A stretch of DNA of 64,000 nt from Centropus unirufus (GCA_013397695.1 VYZI01000391.1:312640-376639); one strand, 5' to 3'. Shown: positions 13,400 through 27,645, counted from the stretch's first letter. Notes: generated by a model not told the origin, from the sequence alone. Numbers and translations: made by a program.

Positions 13400-16300
13400 A
13401 CCCTTCTTAGTTATTCTGGTAGCCTATTTAGTCTGCTTTGTGCATCTAAGATAGCTTCGCCCTATATCTCCTCTGAAGAGGGACACGGTGTGAGATGAAA
13501 GGTGTTTTGATTGTTTTATTATCCAGAATCCTCTCTTCTTGTTTTCCAGCATGGCTTCCATCTGCTCCTTGTCTGAGCTTTTGACCCCAGTTTAGCATTG
13601 CATCAACCATCACTGATATCACTGGATAGCAAACTATGGTCTCCATGTATTTCCCAAAGCACTACTTCTATTTGCCTCTATTTCTTATAAAATGCTCTGT
13701 AATGAAACTAAAACTTTAGGAAACTAGAACGAATAATCCAATTCTAGAGGTTGGAATAGAAGTCTTACAACCAAATATTTGCCAGAAGCAGAAGGTGCTA
13801 TTCCTAGTCAACTGGATAATTTGCAAATTTTCCTCTTCTCATTCACCTTTAGAATTAGACTGTGATAGCTGAAGTTCAAGAAAATAGATTTTATTCTCTC
13901 AAAGCCCTTGCTGAAACTTTAGTAAAGAATAATTTAACTCACAGGAAAAATTATTATATGTGTGTACATATACATATATATTTTAAAGAAAACTGCTTTC
14001 CTTCCTCTTTAGGGATGTTCTATACCGAATCCCAAGCTGCTGTCACATACGACTAGTACCAATGCTAGGTTTTAAAAATCTGTGTAATACAGCTCACTCT
14101 TGGAGAAGCCTTAATCCTGAAGCATAGTTGTTTCATTTCCTTCTCTTTCCAAAGTAGTTCTGTGTTGCTCTATCAGATTGTTTAGATCTAGATTATTTGG
14201 GTTGATGATCATTCTCTTTTGGTTTGAAAAGTTAAGCTACGTCTCTGGGATACCATCCTACATCACTAAAGCTAGTGAGAGCTTGACTGATTACTTCAGG
14301 GGAACAGAACCTTATGTTCAAGGAACACCATGGGTTCTTCCACCTAATAGCTGGATAGGTAAATACTGTGGAATCTCTGTGGCCATGAGAAAACCAGGAA
14401 TGTACATTTATCAAGGAGTCGACTGTTTTAATGAAAAAGCTGTTTGGTTTGAGAAAAGATTAAATTAAATTGCAGCATCAAGTAAGGATTAAAGAAATAA
14501 AGGCAGAGGGAGTGGATTTACAACTACAGGCATATTAACTAAATGAGCCATATAATAAGGACTGAATATTCTTCCAAGTAATAATTACACCTTGAACTTT
14601 AATAGGACAATGTAATAAAAATTCATAGAAACAGTATAGGAGAGGCAAAGCTGGATCCTACCCAAAGCCCCAAAGAATGGTGTACAGAGAGTTTTTCACT
14701 GAAGCAAGCTCTCCTGTGGTACCTTCACTGCAAGAGAAACCCCACATTGAGCAGGCCCTCAGTTTTGCATCTAATTTGGGAAGGCAGAAGTCTAGCGCAC
14801 AATTCTCGCTGACAGTCTTCCCAGTCTTCTGGTAAAATGTATTTTCTTGGCCCTAACAACAGAAATTGTGGAATCAATGAAAGCTATAGGATAGAAGGTC
14901 CAGGCTTCAGCAGTGGACCCCAAGTATCCAATATCCCCAATAAGTCTATCTAGTATAACAATTATCTGGCTGAAGAAACAGTGTGATATCTCTGCAAAAG
15001 AATTTCCACAAAGGCTGGTAGAGAGTCAGATGACAGACAGCAATATATTTGTGAGCTTCGAGATGGAGCTCTTTTGTCTACTGCAGAAAATACATGACTT
15101 ACAATGGATACCTTTTCCCTGAGCAATACATTGCTATTCAATGAAAACATGCAGGGCATTATAATTATGTGCTGGGGGATTAGTTGGTTTCCCTGGCTAA
15201 AAAACAGGTTATTGGCTATCTCATCATTTCCTCTTTTAATCCAGCACCAATTGCAATCAGTGGTTAGTGCAAGGCTTCTCTAAATTTTACTCCACCACAT
15301 GTGTGAGCTGCTGCAGCTTGTCTGTGTCAGCGTCCTTTCCTGCAAGACTGGTGAGGCTGCCCATGGGTCCAGGGTAGATAATTAAGGCCTTGTGAGAATT
15401 GCTCAGATTCCAAATAACTATTATTTTGCAGAAAATACCTCAGAATTACATGCTGAGAAATGAAATCTCTGCAGCAGTACTATACAAACAGTTCACATAA
15501 CAAGCTAGAATGCATGTAACCTTCATAGCTGCACATAGTCAAGCTCAATTGCCTTTTTGTTACACCAGATATGTGCCTGTTCACTTCTGTTAACATCATG
15601 GAATCATTCTTGTAATAACATGGAGAACTAAAGAAAAATTTCAAGGAAAATGCCTCAAGAATGTTTTGAATGATCAGGATATAATCAATTCCCTCTCTCC
15701 AAACTCTTCTAAATGTTTAGGTGCCATTTTAAAGGGTCCAAACTCAGCAGGATCATAAAAGTTTAAAGTCTTCTCACCTTCCTGTACCTGTCCCAGCAGC
15801 AAAATCCTTATGCCACAATTTCTTAAAATATCAGTGTGTGTCGAATTTTAGTTAAAATTGTAAACATCTTGTGCATTCTCATTTTCTTACTGAGATGCAA
15901 GCTCCACATTTTAATATGTAAGATGTGTCCCAAGTAATGCCCTCCACTTGCCTGCTGCGTCTCTCTATGAATATGAATTGTGGTATAAGATTTACCACCC
16001 TTTTTGTTCAACTGTCTTGGTGGAACTTTACTTTCCTAATCAATTCTGTGTCTTTTGTCATTGCCTTTTTTCCCCAGTCTTCTTTTTTATCCATTGACCT
16101 GCTTATTATACCTACCACAATCTGCCTCATAGCCAGTTTTCTGGAATAGAGAAATAGCTACTCAGCAGTACGATTCCTAACACGACAGAGTGCCTATGCT
16201 TGGCTGCTTCATGAAGTTTTATCATAATGTCAATAATACAGCCTATAAATGAATGGCACCATCTGAAGTATAAATAATAACCAGGTAATATTTTGTTAAT

Positions 16301-19081
16301 GTAAAAAAGGATTTTAAAACACAACATGAAAACATTCTAAATGGAGTCTGGTATTTTGTTTCCTTTCTGATTAAAAAGAAGGCAGATTGCTCAGTGTTGC
16401 TTTTGTTGCTAGCTGATTTGCAAGCATCACCACCTTCCCAAGCACTCACAGCTTCTGAGGGTGATGGACCTCGTCAGGGAAGTGCAGTCTGATATTGAGC
16501 TGCATAAATTGCTTTTTGCTTCCCCTCCCCTGAATATGTACAAGTTACAGAAGGAAAAAAAAAATGAGGGGAAAATGCTGAAAAATGTGGCTTTTCTTGG
16601 ACACACTTCTTAGAACATTTTCGCTGTACACGCTTCTTTCACTCAAACAAAATCTTTTCATTTTGCCCGTTTCTTTGGTTTATTATTATTTTTCTCCCTA
16701 CCCGTTTTAATTTCTTTTCTTCCTAAAGAGCTGTTTTTAACAGCTGCACTTCCAGCTGTCAAGTGAATAATTCAGGGGAAATGTCTCACATTGGAAGAAT
16801 TGTTCTACAAAACACTTTAAGCAGTCTTCAAGATTGTTAAAAAAAGCTTCACATGACAGCTGCATGCATGGGGTGTTTTATTAATGGAAAAATAGAATTC
16901 TTTCTTATGTATGTTTAACCTTCGCCTTACTTTAAGCATGCAGTTTATTGTGGACTCGTTTACCTTTACAGTCAAAGTTCCTGTCCTTAAAGACTTTGGT
17001 TTTCAAAGCCATTTTTCCAAAAGGTATTTGGCAGTCGTTGACTCTGGGTAAGATTTTTTTAATAATACCAGCCAGCTGAGAAGTCTCAAAATAAGGTATT
17101 ACAGCTGACTATGGCAGTCTAATCACAGGGATCAACTGCCAGAGTCTACATCAACTTCTGGAAGACTTCTTATACCCTCTGAGCTAGACTAGAGCTTGCA
17201 TGGTAATGCAGCAGCCCAGTGCGCAGTAGACATGCATGCTAAATACCTCCCACATACATCTTATGGTTTAGAAAATAGTTTAACAACTGAAATATCCTAG
17301 AGATATGCAAGCCCAAGGCACTCAGTTGGATAAGAATATGTCAAAAAAGCAGCCCTCATTGCTTAGCAGAGAAGTATGGTGCACGCTACCTAGACAGGGG
17401 TATGTAATAGATATCATGTAGCATGAACAATTTTCAAAACACTTGGAATCTATTGTTAGATTTAAATATGACATCTTTTCCCTTTCTTTTTACCAACTAG
17501 CCTAAAGATGATCCTCAGATCTTAGCATTTACCAAGTTCTAGACGTTTTCATTTTGTATGACAGTTCTCCGGTGAAACATTAGCATTCCCCTTTTAATAG
17601 AAAAATTTTCTCTTCTAGTTAGCCACATCATCATTCTGTAATGACTGCTGCCTTTTCTCTCAAATCAAATGCAAATAAAACTTAGTAAAAATGCAAATTG
17701 AACTGCACTCAGATCAACTCCATCAACCATTAAACATGACAGGGTTCCCAAGACAAGAAAGGATCAACCTAGTGTTCCAGAAGATCCTTTCTAGTCTTCA
17801 TTTCTTGAGAAAGTTATGTCTCAGACATTGCCCTGAAACTTACACACGTTAAGTTATTTTCCTACCTGTTTCTCTTATCCCCAGTGCTTAGCATGATATT
17901 CCTGGGCTTTGTGTTTGAATATGACTTCCGTAAGAAATGGCTTGGTCAGAAGTTCAAGGTGCATGTTCCAGGAGGTCTATACTGTCATGGACAGTGTAGA
18001 CTCCTATTTCAGCACTTATTTTAAAGCTAGACTGGTATTCTGCAAGTTCTCCTGAAGAAACAGAGACACATGGTCTTTGTTTGTGCTTAAATATATTCCA
18101 TATATATCACAAAGCTGACCCTCAAGGCTGATAGTGTTACATCATCTTACTGCACATGATAAAGTACGCCTTGGAATATAGACTTTCAGCTACTTTTCAA
18201 AAATCAATGAGTCATAAGTAGAGTAAGTAAGACACTCCACAGTATCTAAGGCCAACATCAACAATTCTCTATTATCACATTGATGCTGACCAAAAGGAAA
18301 AGCTATAAATATTATCTTCTTTTCCCCTCTTCTCCAGCCTCACACTGAGGCAAAAGCTGATCATTACCTTATTGATTCTGGCCAGCAAACGAATAAAGTG
18401 TATAAAAAAATCAGATAACCTTGGTTCACAGTCTTTGTAAACTAATTATATCTATTAATCACAGAGACCTTAGAACTTGTCCCTCACACTAAAAGAATTT
18501 CTGCAGCAGAAACATCTTCCATTTTCTTTATGTTTTACTATTGCCTTGTTAAGTCAAAAGACACTTAATTGTTTTTTCTCAGCAAGTTAATGACATCAGT
18601 TAATCTGTTGCTATGATTAAGAAATGCATGAAAAAGGTTTGAAAGAATCAAAAATCAAGGAGAGTTATCCTTTTTTAGCAACAGCTCAGGAGAATCCACT
18701 GGACAACAAAAGCACAGATCCAGGTAAGACAAAGAAGAAAAAATTATTACAATCTCGACTATTGATTTCACACAAAATAGGGGATCAAGTTGTGGCTATG
18801 CTTCATGTATTTCTCAACTCTTATGAAACTTGATAAGCCCTGTTTCCTACATGACAAATTCCACTTCAGAAAATATTTTGTTTCAAAGCAAGTTGAAGCA
18901 CCTTTATTGTGTATACAGAGTTTGCCAGAATACTAAAGCATAAGATTCCAACCCTGAAGATCAAACGCTTTGGTGGGTAAAACACACATCTTAATGGACT
19001 TATTTGGAATGAATAGAATTATTTTTCTAAGAAAAAGGTTTTCCTTTGCTAAATTTCAATTTTCATTGGATTACTTTTACA
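13400..19081. other. non-coding DNA, no gene seen
   Basis: No transposon was recognised. The open frame at 14178-14468 (plus) lacks a start context, acceptor and known domain. A 45-base segment at about 18679-18723 (plus) lies between a pyrimidine-rich acceptor and a strong donor (CCAG|GTAAGA), but such short pairs are expected by chance. Confidence 0.5.
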
Positions 19082-19145
19082 GGTGAGGCGAGGCAAGGCA
19101 GGGGGGAGGGGCACAGCGGGGCGAGGCAGAGTGAGGAAGAAGGAG
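19082..19145 (+). repeat. degenerate G-rich pentamer tract
   Basis: An abrupt purine and G-rich island in AT-rich surroundings. It starts as a pentamer pattern (GTGAG GCGAG GCAAG GCAGG) and runs into GGGGGGAGGGG, CAGCGGGGCGAGG and AGTGAGGAAGAAGG. It contains three runs of at least four G, many GG pairs and several CpGs. It may be a decayed minisatellite, and G-quadruplex folding is possible but untested. Confidence 0.6.
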
Positions 19146-20317
19146 ATGCCTAGAGAAGGATTTATCTACATATGTACAAAAGTTTATCTGAAATGTGGTA
19201 ATCTATACTTTCCACTGCCTCACTTTCTCAGGCTCTATTCTTTCTCCTGTACCAAAGTACTCTTTGCTCCTCAAAAGTAAAAAGAGCCAGCCTCACCACC
19301 TATTGCAGTCAGGCTATCATGGTACAATTTGAACCTGCCCACTATAAGGGGATGAAATAGGTGATCTCTAGAAACTTTTCCAGTATTTCTTTTCATGGTT
19401 TCTAGACTTAGAGATTCTTGGTTTTATTTTAAAATCTCTTTTTATATGCTGAAATGGCAGGCACTTATTAATGACTACTTCTGAATACACCATAAATCCT
19501 TCAGTCTTTCTCAGTTTGGCCCTAAATGTAGATTACAACACGCTATCATAAGTGTCTGATTCCTTGTGTTTAGATCATATTTATGTTTACCATGTACTTT
19601 ATTCAATCGACATTATTTCTTGTCAATGTATCTAAGAACAAAGTAGCCTTATTACTTGGCTGGCTTATACTAAAAGTCCTTTTTCCCTTCTAAATATTAG
19701 TGAAGTATATCTCAATTCTTGTGTTCCACATCCAGAAATATTTCAATTCAAGTGAAACACAAGAATATTTTTCCAAAAGTCACTAAAGCTATTACCAAAG
19801 TAAAATAAGTCATCCTGTAATATAAATCCAGTTATTTTACAACCATGAAGCCAGGAAAGGCTATTGTGGTTTTTCTAACACACTCAGAAGAATAATTCAA
19901 AAACCCCAAGCTAGGGCTTTTAAAAAGGCAATGTAAGTTTTTGCCTAACAGAATCATTTGAAAGAATATAAACATAAGCTTGGAAATAAGTTAGTATGAC
20001 ATATGGCATACAAAAGTTTTCAATTAAAATTTGGTTTGGGTATTTCACAAACATCTTTATCTTAACATAAACTGCAGTAGACTGACAAAATACAGACTAG
20101 AAAGACCTTTCTATCTAGTGATTAATTTCAAGTTCAAATCAGAAGAGTTTATATTTAAAATCTGGGAGGCCATTCATGCTCTTACATGGTAAAGATTTGC
20201 ATTAACTTTCAGCTACACATTAAACGGTTACCATTTATTTAAACCAATTATATATTAAATTTGTGCAAAATCAGTATCAGCGAACTCTTTAGTGTATACT
20301 TGCATTGTGCTTCTTAC

Positions 20318-20532
20318 CTTGAGGGCTTGATCCACAGTGCTCTCAGGCTTCATGTAATTATAAAGAAATAACTCTTCACATTGGATACTGTACATAACAT
20401 CTTTGAAAGACAATCTTAAGACCTCTAGAAGCTCTTGTAGTCTTCTCAATACACAAAACTCAATTTTAAAAAATGTAAAAAAATATTTCTCTCCTGTTTT
20501 GGAATAAGATTGAGATCTTTCAGGTCTTTTCA
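20318..20532 (-). CDS. candidate internal coding exon of an unrecognised gene
   Basis: Read on the minus strand, a long pyrimidine tract (ttcccttgttctttttctttgtag) ends in an AG just before 20532. A 215-base open segment follows, then a near-consensus donor CTCAAG|GTAAGAA at 20318/20317. The frame uses the last two bases of a split codon followed by 71 full codons, so it is phase 1 in and phase 0 out. The product is about 71 residues. Its middle is amphipathic and leucine-rich (for example RRLQELLEVLRLSF), followed by FLYNYMKPESTVDQALK. It has the charge balance of a real protein and looks helical. I did not recognise the family, and no signal peptide, transmembrane segment or catalytic motif is visible. 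No neighbouring exon is convincing, so flanking introns would be tens of kilobases. In AT-rich DNA a chance combination of acceptor, open frame and donor of this size is possible, so this is a candidate only. Confidence 0.38.
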
Positions 20533-23500
20533 CTACAAAGAAAAAGAACAAGGGAAAAAAAAGTGGCCAAGTGGAAAGTTAGAAAGCATTTAACGAGCCT
20601 TGATGTGAACACCAGGTACACCTGTAGTTCTCTTCACAATTTCACTGCAGGCTGTAGCATATCAATAATCACACTACCTTTAGAGTAGCTCTAAAATCTG
20701 TTTGCCAAAGAGGTTGAACTCTTAAGAATATTTTTTAAAAAAAATCATTGGTCCCACAAAGCCTCTCTAAAGGCAAGTGAAGGAAAACTGCAGAAAAGTA
20801 CAAAGCCATTGGGCTTATTTGTTTGCTTCTATTAGGAGTTAATAACATACTAAACTGTTAATGTCATTACCCCAATTATCAGATTGCAAAATATCTATGT
20901 CTTCATTGAAATCTAAGCACAAAGTTGTGCTCTTAAGGGACCTTACTATAATAAAATAACACATTGGGCTGCAGCTTTTTTTGCACCCAGGCATCTAGTG
21001 TGTGTGCAGACTTTTCATGCTTCTGCATAAGACGAAGTTTTAAGTGAAGAGGTAGTCATAGATAAGAGAGAAACATCTAGAGGAAAATATCTTGCTTCTT
21101 TTTCAAACAGTTGCAGTTTTTCAAAAAGTCTGGAATCCTGAAATGAACTAGTGTCTATACTTGTTTTTTTTCAACAGTTGGCTTATAAGGTTTGGGTTTA
21201 CTGGATGATGGAGAAGGGTGTTTTACCACAGAGCAGCGGGAATCATGCCCTTCAGAAAAGAAGCTTTTTCTCCTAGATACAAAAGAAGATCAGATTTACA
21301 AGATTCAGCAGCAGGAAAAATATAGTGAGCCTTTTCTAATCTTTTACATCACAGCTCCATTGATACTGTGTCCTGAATGTCCACTGACAAACATTTCTGA
21401 TGTTCTTACTGATTGCTAGAACATAGTAAGTATGCTTAGGAAAGGCATTGAGGGATAGGTAGGCAGAGACATTTGTGCAAAGAGCAATTTAGGTGTAATC
21501 TTTTCTGTAAATAGACAATCCTCCTTCAATGCACTGAAAATGCATGCCTTTGAAGAACTTGACCACACTTGGATCTACTGTGCAGTTTTGACATCTTGCT
21601 ATTTCTCCTCCTGCACACACACATAACCCACAAGAAATCTGTATCATTCCAAACTCAGAATGTTGTATTTGTGAGATAAAAAGGGACTGAGCTAGGAGAA
21701 AAGAAAAAACCAAAGAACCAGAAAGATAGATAGGAGGTAGGAGTAAGAGCTGGGAAACGAAAAACTGAGACCTGTCAAAAATAAGGCAAAACAGTGAACA
21801 GTCAAAGGGCATGGGATGCAAAATAAGGAACTGGACAGAACAGGACTCACCAGCCAGACGGCTAGAGTAAGGCCAGCAATAGTACCTCGAATTTACTGAA
21901 TATGCTTATTATTTAAACCTGCATTAGAACATTTTGTAGAATTAAACTAGTGTAACAAACACCTGGCAAAAAATCGATCCACCGAAGTCAATCAAAAAAT
22001 GTTGGTAACGGAGCAGTTGTGTGTTATCTTGGCTACAAAGCATGTAGGACTTAGATTTACCCAGATTTCTTCATTTGGAATCTCATAAATTCACATAGTT
22101 AACATAGGAAAAGAAAGTATCAATTGTACAATTGTACCTAAAACCAAATAATACCAAATAAAGAAACACAACCAAAAAAAGTGATCATCGTTAGGTTAGC
22201 GATTTCAAAGAAGTATTCTTCCCTCCATGTAAGTTTTAGTGGCTCAAATAACTTTTGGTCAACTAAATGTTCATAACCATTTTGAGAATTAAGTTAGACT
22301 TTCAATAAATGCCCACCCAGGGTAGTTACAATGTCCTTCTGTCCCAAATTGCTCTTATGGTTTTAATTGTTATTTCTCATTTTGTCAAAAACCGTTGTGT
22401 ACAATTACATTGTTATCAACTTCTGTAGGAGTAGCTAGGTTTCAGTTATGTAAAAGAATGCAAATTTTGTACAGTTGTTACAACAATGCATATGTGTTTT
22501 TGGTATGACCAGTCTATGTCATCCCATCAGAACCAGCTATGGCATCCTAGGCACACACCTGAAACAAGTGTACTAGACACCATATTGGCTCCTTCTGTAA
22601 GCAAGTTTTATTAATTTCCTTTTGAAACATGCAAAACCACCATATTTTTGTATCAAGAATCAGGATGACTAAATGTTAGATTAGAGAGGTTTGGTCTTTT
22701 TTTTTTCAGCTGCTGATTCTTCCCATGTTATAAAACCACAGCACAAGGTCTACAAGTAAAGCTACCTGAAATTACCTTGCATTGACTGTACACGAAAGCT
22801 TGTTTGTCTTACTGCTGTAATACAAAGTGATTTATGAGGTCTTGCCCCTCAGTGAAAGGCCGTTCACTTGCTGATAACAACACAATTCTGCCCCACAGTA
22901 ATTCTGAGATAATTTCAAGTTGTTTACTTCTGGGTGAGAACCTGAGATTTTAACTCTATTAAGGGTTTGAGGGCAGAGGAAATTACTATTTTAGATGATC
23001 AAAAATTTAGTGTAGGTCAGCTAACAGTCTTGCATTGAATTCTGTCACATGAAAAATGACGGAAGATGAGGGTTTCTTCTGTTGAAGATGAAGAGAGAGA
23101 ACCTTAAAGACGAAGATAATACCTTATAATTTAATTCTAGCCTAGCATCATATCACTTTGGACTTTAGACTTAGATTAGTGTGTCGGCAGACAGTGAATC
23201 CCAGAAAACCAACCCTCAGGGGAAACCTTTGGATTCATACTAGTTCTGGATTCCATACTCCGTAGAGCAGATCCCAGGAGGACTTCTCAAACATCCACAG
23301 AAAAAGTGAAAAATCAGGCTACAGTGAGCTGTAGTGATGTGGGAACTCAAATTCAATAGTTCATTTGTTGAATTCAGCTTATTCTTCATTGTGTAGATTC
23401 TCATATTTGCTCATTCTTTAGAAACTATGGTGAATAATATGTCTTATAGGCTACTTTCCATGTATGTGAATATTAGCAAAGTTCAACATTTGCATTCTGC

Positions 23501-26500
23501 TGTGTTTCATTAGTATTGCCAGAATCCTAACATGCCTTCTTTCCTCTCATACCAAAAGGGGGACGGCTGATAGACAATATTAGATACTCAGCTGAACAGT
23601 GATTTCACCAGAAGCATAACACTTCTAAAATATTCATGTTTTGGTTTGTTTGGTTTTTATTTAATTTCTTTATTCAGTTCTCACTATTGGGTGAAATTTT
23701 TTATCAGAAGCTCCTGAGGCTTTTTATTTTTTCCTGGAAAACAATAATTATCTTTTTAATTAAGTTACATTCATTAAATAAAAAAAAAAGAGCTGGTTTT
23801 TGACTGACCATCAGGTATGGTTACCCCATAGTCATTTAGTGTCCAGACCAGACTCAATTCCAGCAAAGAAAGGTTAAACTCTATTGGCCTACATATGCAT
23901 AATGGTAGGTATCACCACACCTTTCAGGTGATACCCCAGTTAGCCTCAGTATAATTTACACATGCATGCACCTCCTTATGTTCTCACTTAGTTACATTTC
24001 AGATGGTATTTTTGACAATGTGGTGTGAGCAGTTTGACTACTGAGCACGTGCTGAATTCGGCTCACCACGTCTCCAGCTGGAATCATGGGTCATTGGCAG
24101 GTGACACCACAGATGAAATCTGGTTCTCTATACCCCGTCTTGCAGTTGATGAGAACTTTCATGTCACCACTAATCTCACTTCTCTAAATGTGTTTATTTT
24201 GTAATGTCAGTATCTTTTTACAGATTTCCTTAACTAGTTATTGTGTTCACTTTCTGACTGTGATGCAGACTATGATGAAGGATTGAATGTCACTGCTGCA
24301 TGGAAAAGGGTTCATTACCATTCTAATCTAAAATGAGAAGCCATGGGTCATTTGGTTACTTCAGATTTAGAGATTAAAACTGTCTCATGCTGTGAAATCT
24401 AAAGTAAAAATAGCTGTGTCTATCTTCCGGAGCTCATTTCTAAGAGAAGTCATGGCATTTGCGTAATACAGCCAAGGGCCATCTTTCCAGATCATAATAA
24501 TAGTCAGAAGATACTAATTCATACTGTTTGCATATTTCCAGTTACACAAAGATGATATGAAATAAATTTATCATATATGCTATCAAATATGTAAATAAAT
24601 ATAGATGTATTACATTTTGCATATCAATAAATGTCTGTGAAAAGCAGCTGAGAGTATTTGGCTCATAATACATAATCACTGGGAAAATAAGAGAAATGGA
24701 AAAATCAAGGTTAAGAAAAAGGAAAAGGAGATATGACCTATAAGAGATTGTCTCTGTCTGAGATCAGTTAATTCATTTCAACAGGCTTTTGATATTTGCT
24801 GCCTTCATCCACAAGCAAAAGCTAGTGACTAGTCCTGGTTGAGATTTAAAAGCAGAGAACATTCAGCAGACTTTTCTTCCCATCCTTCTCACCATTGTGT
24901 GTGAAGAACAGTTACAGTGTGGGACTTTAGGCACTCTGGGCTGAGAAGATTTTCAGCTGAAGCAGCTTAGTACTGTGCCAGTGACTTTAATCTATTATGA
25001 ATTCTGCCAGAAGACAATATGCCTCAGAAATATCAGTCGGTGAAAGTCCCAGCACTTTCCTAAAGGAGATAAGAAATCATGACTGGCAAGCTCAAGCCGG
25101 CATAGTGAGGTCTGCATGCTGTACTTGTTTGATGGATGATTTCAGTATCCCTCTGACTGACACATATCTAAATTATCTAGTGGGCAGAGGTAGTTCTGCT
25201 TAAATACCCAAACGATGCCTCTCACTTATATCCTATTGCTTCAGAGAGGGAGTGTGTGTGACTGTATAAATATACCCAAATTTCTTTTCTTTTTCATCCC
25301 CTTGCTCCCTGAAAAACCATTTCCCTAGAGGAAAATATTCTTACCAGACATACTTAGACATACTCTTTTTAAGTATGAGTTTCTGATACTATTATTTACT
25401 GAGAAAAAAGGTCATTTCCTCTTTCCTTTGCCATGAATTAACTGTAGGGAGACAGTCAAGAAAGCTGTTTGCAAAAGACCTCTTTGCCTGTCTCCAGGCT
25501 TGAAAGACTACGCTTTTTCTTTACCTAAGTGATGAAGCTCATTGCTACCTGTGGTGAATATAGCAGGGATTCTACTCATTCTAAGTACATACTGCTTAAG
25601 CACCGTAATCCTATGCACATTAGCTTCACTTGTCTTGATTCGGTCCCATTAAATGCATGTGCTGTAAGGAGAATAAGCTTTGTACCAATTGGTTGCATAA
25701 TTCAGCAATTAGACCAAACTGAGGTTCAAAGTAAGTTTTCTTGATAATCAAAATTAGCAAATGAGGGAGCTTTGCCTAGCCAGAAATTCCTTTAATAACA
25801 GTAATAAGCTGCTACTAAACGCAGTAAAACCTCAAAACAAACACCTGAAAAGGAAGTTGAGGGCTGGAAACAGTTGTTGCTGGGTGCACCTCAAAAGCTT
25901 CCCAAGAGATATACATCCCGTTGAAAAACCAAAGTACTTACTACGTACCGGATCCTATGGCCAGAACCAGACAGCCTAGCTCTGGTACTGAGTTATATTA
26001 GCACAGAGTTGGTGGTACTATATAACCCTGGCAAAACAAAACAACTCTTCTGTTGTCAGGACTTAATGTCTCTCTGCAAACATGTACATGTGCCATCTTA
26101 CTCAAGACTGGCTTGGGTACTGCAAATAGACGTATTGATCTACAGAGACTTACTAATTAGATTCACGACTGTAGTCACTTAAACTTAGGGTCTCATTTTT
26201 CATGTTGCTGAATTGCATAATTCCAATTGAAATAAAACAAATTATGTTTTGAATAATTGACAATATCTATGATTCTTCTGTTGAAAATTCATGTTTGTAT
26301 TTCAATGAATATTTTAAATATTGTGACATTGCAGACTAAGAGAGAACATAAATACTCCAAAGACAGGCTCAGAAAAGGACTGAGAATTACATTTGTCAAG
26401 TCTTGAGGAAAGTGCTTGCAAGTCTTAGAGTTTAAAATGGAGAAATTATGAGTATATGTTATATGAGTAGGTCTTATATCATTTGGTGCTGAATATGCCA

Positions 26501-27645
26501 CCATATCACACATACCTGGGGAACACAGTGTCCTAGTGAAGACCAGTAGCCCTTTGAAACTGACCCCTTCCAAAGTTTGACAACTTCCAAGCAGATCTTC
26601 ATTCACAGAAGAAATTGTCAATCACTATAAAACATGATTAACAATAAATATGTAAAAATGCCAGATAGGATGAAACTATTGAAGCAAGCTCCATCTAAAA
26701 AGAAGGCAGCCCTAAGAAGTCTGCAAGTATCTGTTGTCCATAACCCCTGAACATATTTCCACCCTTCCTATAATAAAAAGTAGAATTATAGTGAAGGTTA
26801 AAAAGCTACAACCATGATGTGAGCAAAAAAATACAAAGATTGCTTGTACTACTACAAGATAACAGTCCTGAGTCAAATTCCCAAGTGGCTTTAGGAAACC
26901 ATAGAAAGAAGAAAAAAAATATACCTGAATCATTCCAAAAAGTCTGACCTTGGAGAAAGTGATATATTAACCCTTAGCATATAAATGAAACCAGCCAGAC
27001 AATCAGCAGACAGTAATACTGCAAAGAGCATCAGCATTTCTCATTTTAGCTTATCAGTAACGATGTTCCATTTCTATTGCCTTAAACAAATCCAGAGGTG
27101 AGTTGCATATTCTGGGTAGTAAAAGGAGCCCCTTCCTTGCCTTTGGCAGACAATGTAAGATCACATCACCACTTCCACCTTTTTGCTTTTGTAATTTATT
27201 CATATCAAAGACATCAACAGCTGTGATTCCTTTTTCTACTGTGAAGTGGACTTCTGTAGTAATTTGTCCCACGTTAATTTGTTTACTGCAATGTGCTACT
27301 AATAGCTTGTGGCCAACCTGTACCTGTATTCTATCAGCTTTAGAGGTTGCCTAGCATGGTATTGAGCTCTAAGTTACCTCAGTAGTAGAGCAAGATTTCA
27401 CAAAGAAAACAAAATTATAAATATTCAGAGATGGAATTTACTGTTGTGATCGCCACGTTATGATCTGGTTCGGTATCCATTGATGCACAAAGTGTATTTC
27501 TTATATATATTGCCTTAATCTATTGCTAACTCTAAGGATTTGTATCATCCTCAGCTAATAAGATTACACAGATTTTCCTTGTATGCACTACACACTGACA
27601 TTCTTCATGTTTCAGTCTGATTTAATATTCTGTCACAAATGTTCG
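20533..27645. other. non-coding DNA, no gene seen
   Basis: Open frames at 21489-21821 and 26289-26621 (minus) have no supported splice structure. A 98-codon minus-strand frame at 27057-27350 is discussed separately. No recognisable transposon is present. Confidence 0.5.

Noticed and set aside
14178..14468. 96-codon plus-strand frame as a gene or exon
   Set aside because: No convincing acceptor, no ATG at its beginning and no recognised family.
18679..18723. 45-base plus-strand mini-exon between tccttttttag and CCAG|GTAAGA
   Set aside because: Many equally good short acceptor/donor pairs exist on both strands, so it is indistinguishable from chance without transcripts.
21489..21821. 110-codon minus-strand frame with a cysteine-rich C-terminal part
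   Set aside because: A possible acceptor (tgtgtgtgcag) exists, but there is no downstream polyadenylation signal close by, no upstream partner and no recognised family.
22739..22777. 39-base minus-strand mini-exon
   Set aside because: Moderate acceptor, donor GTAATT, no partner exon, expected by chance.
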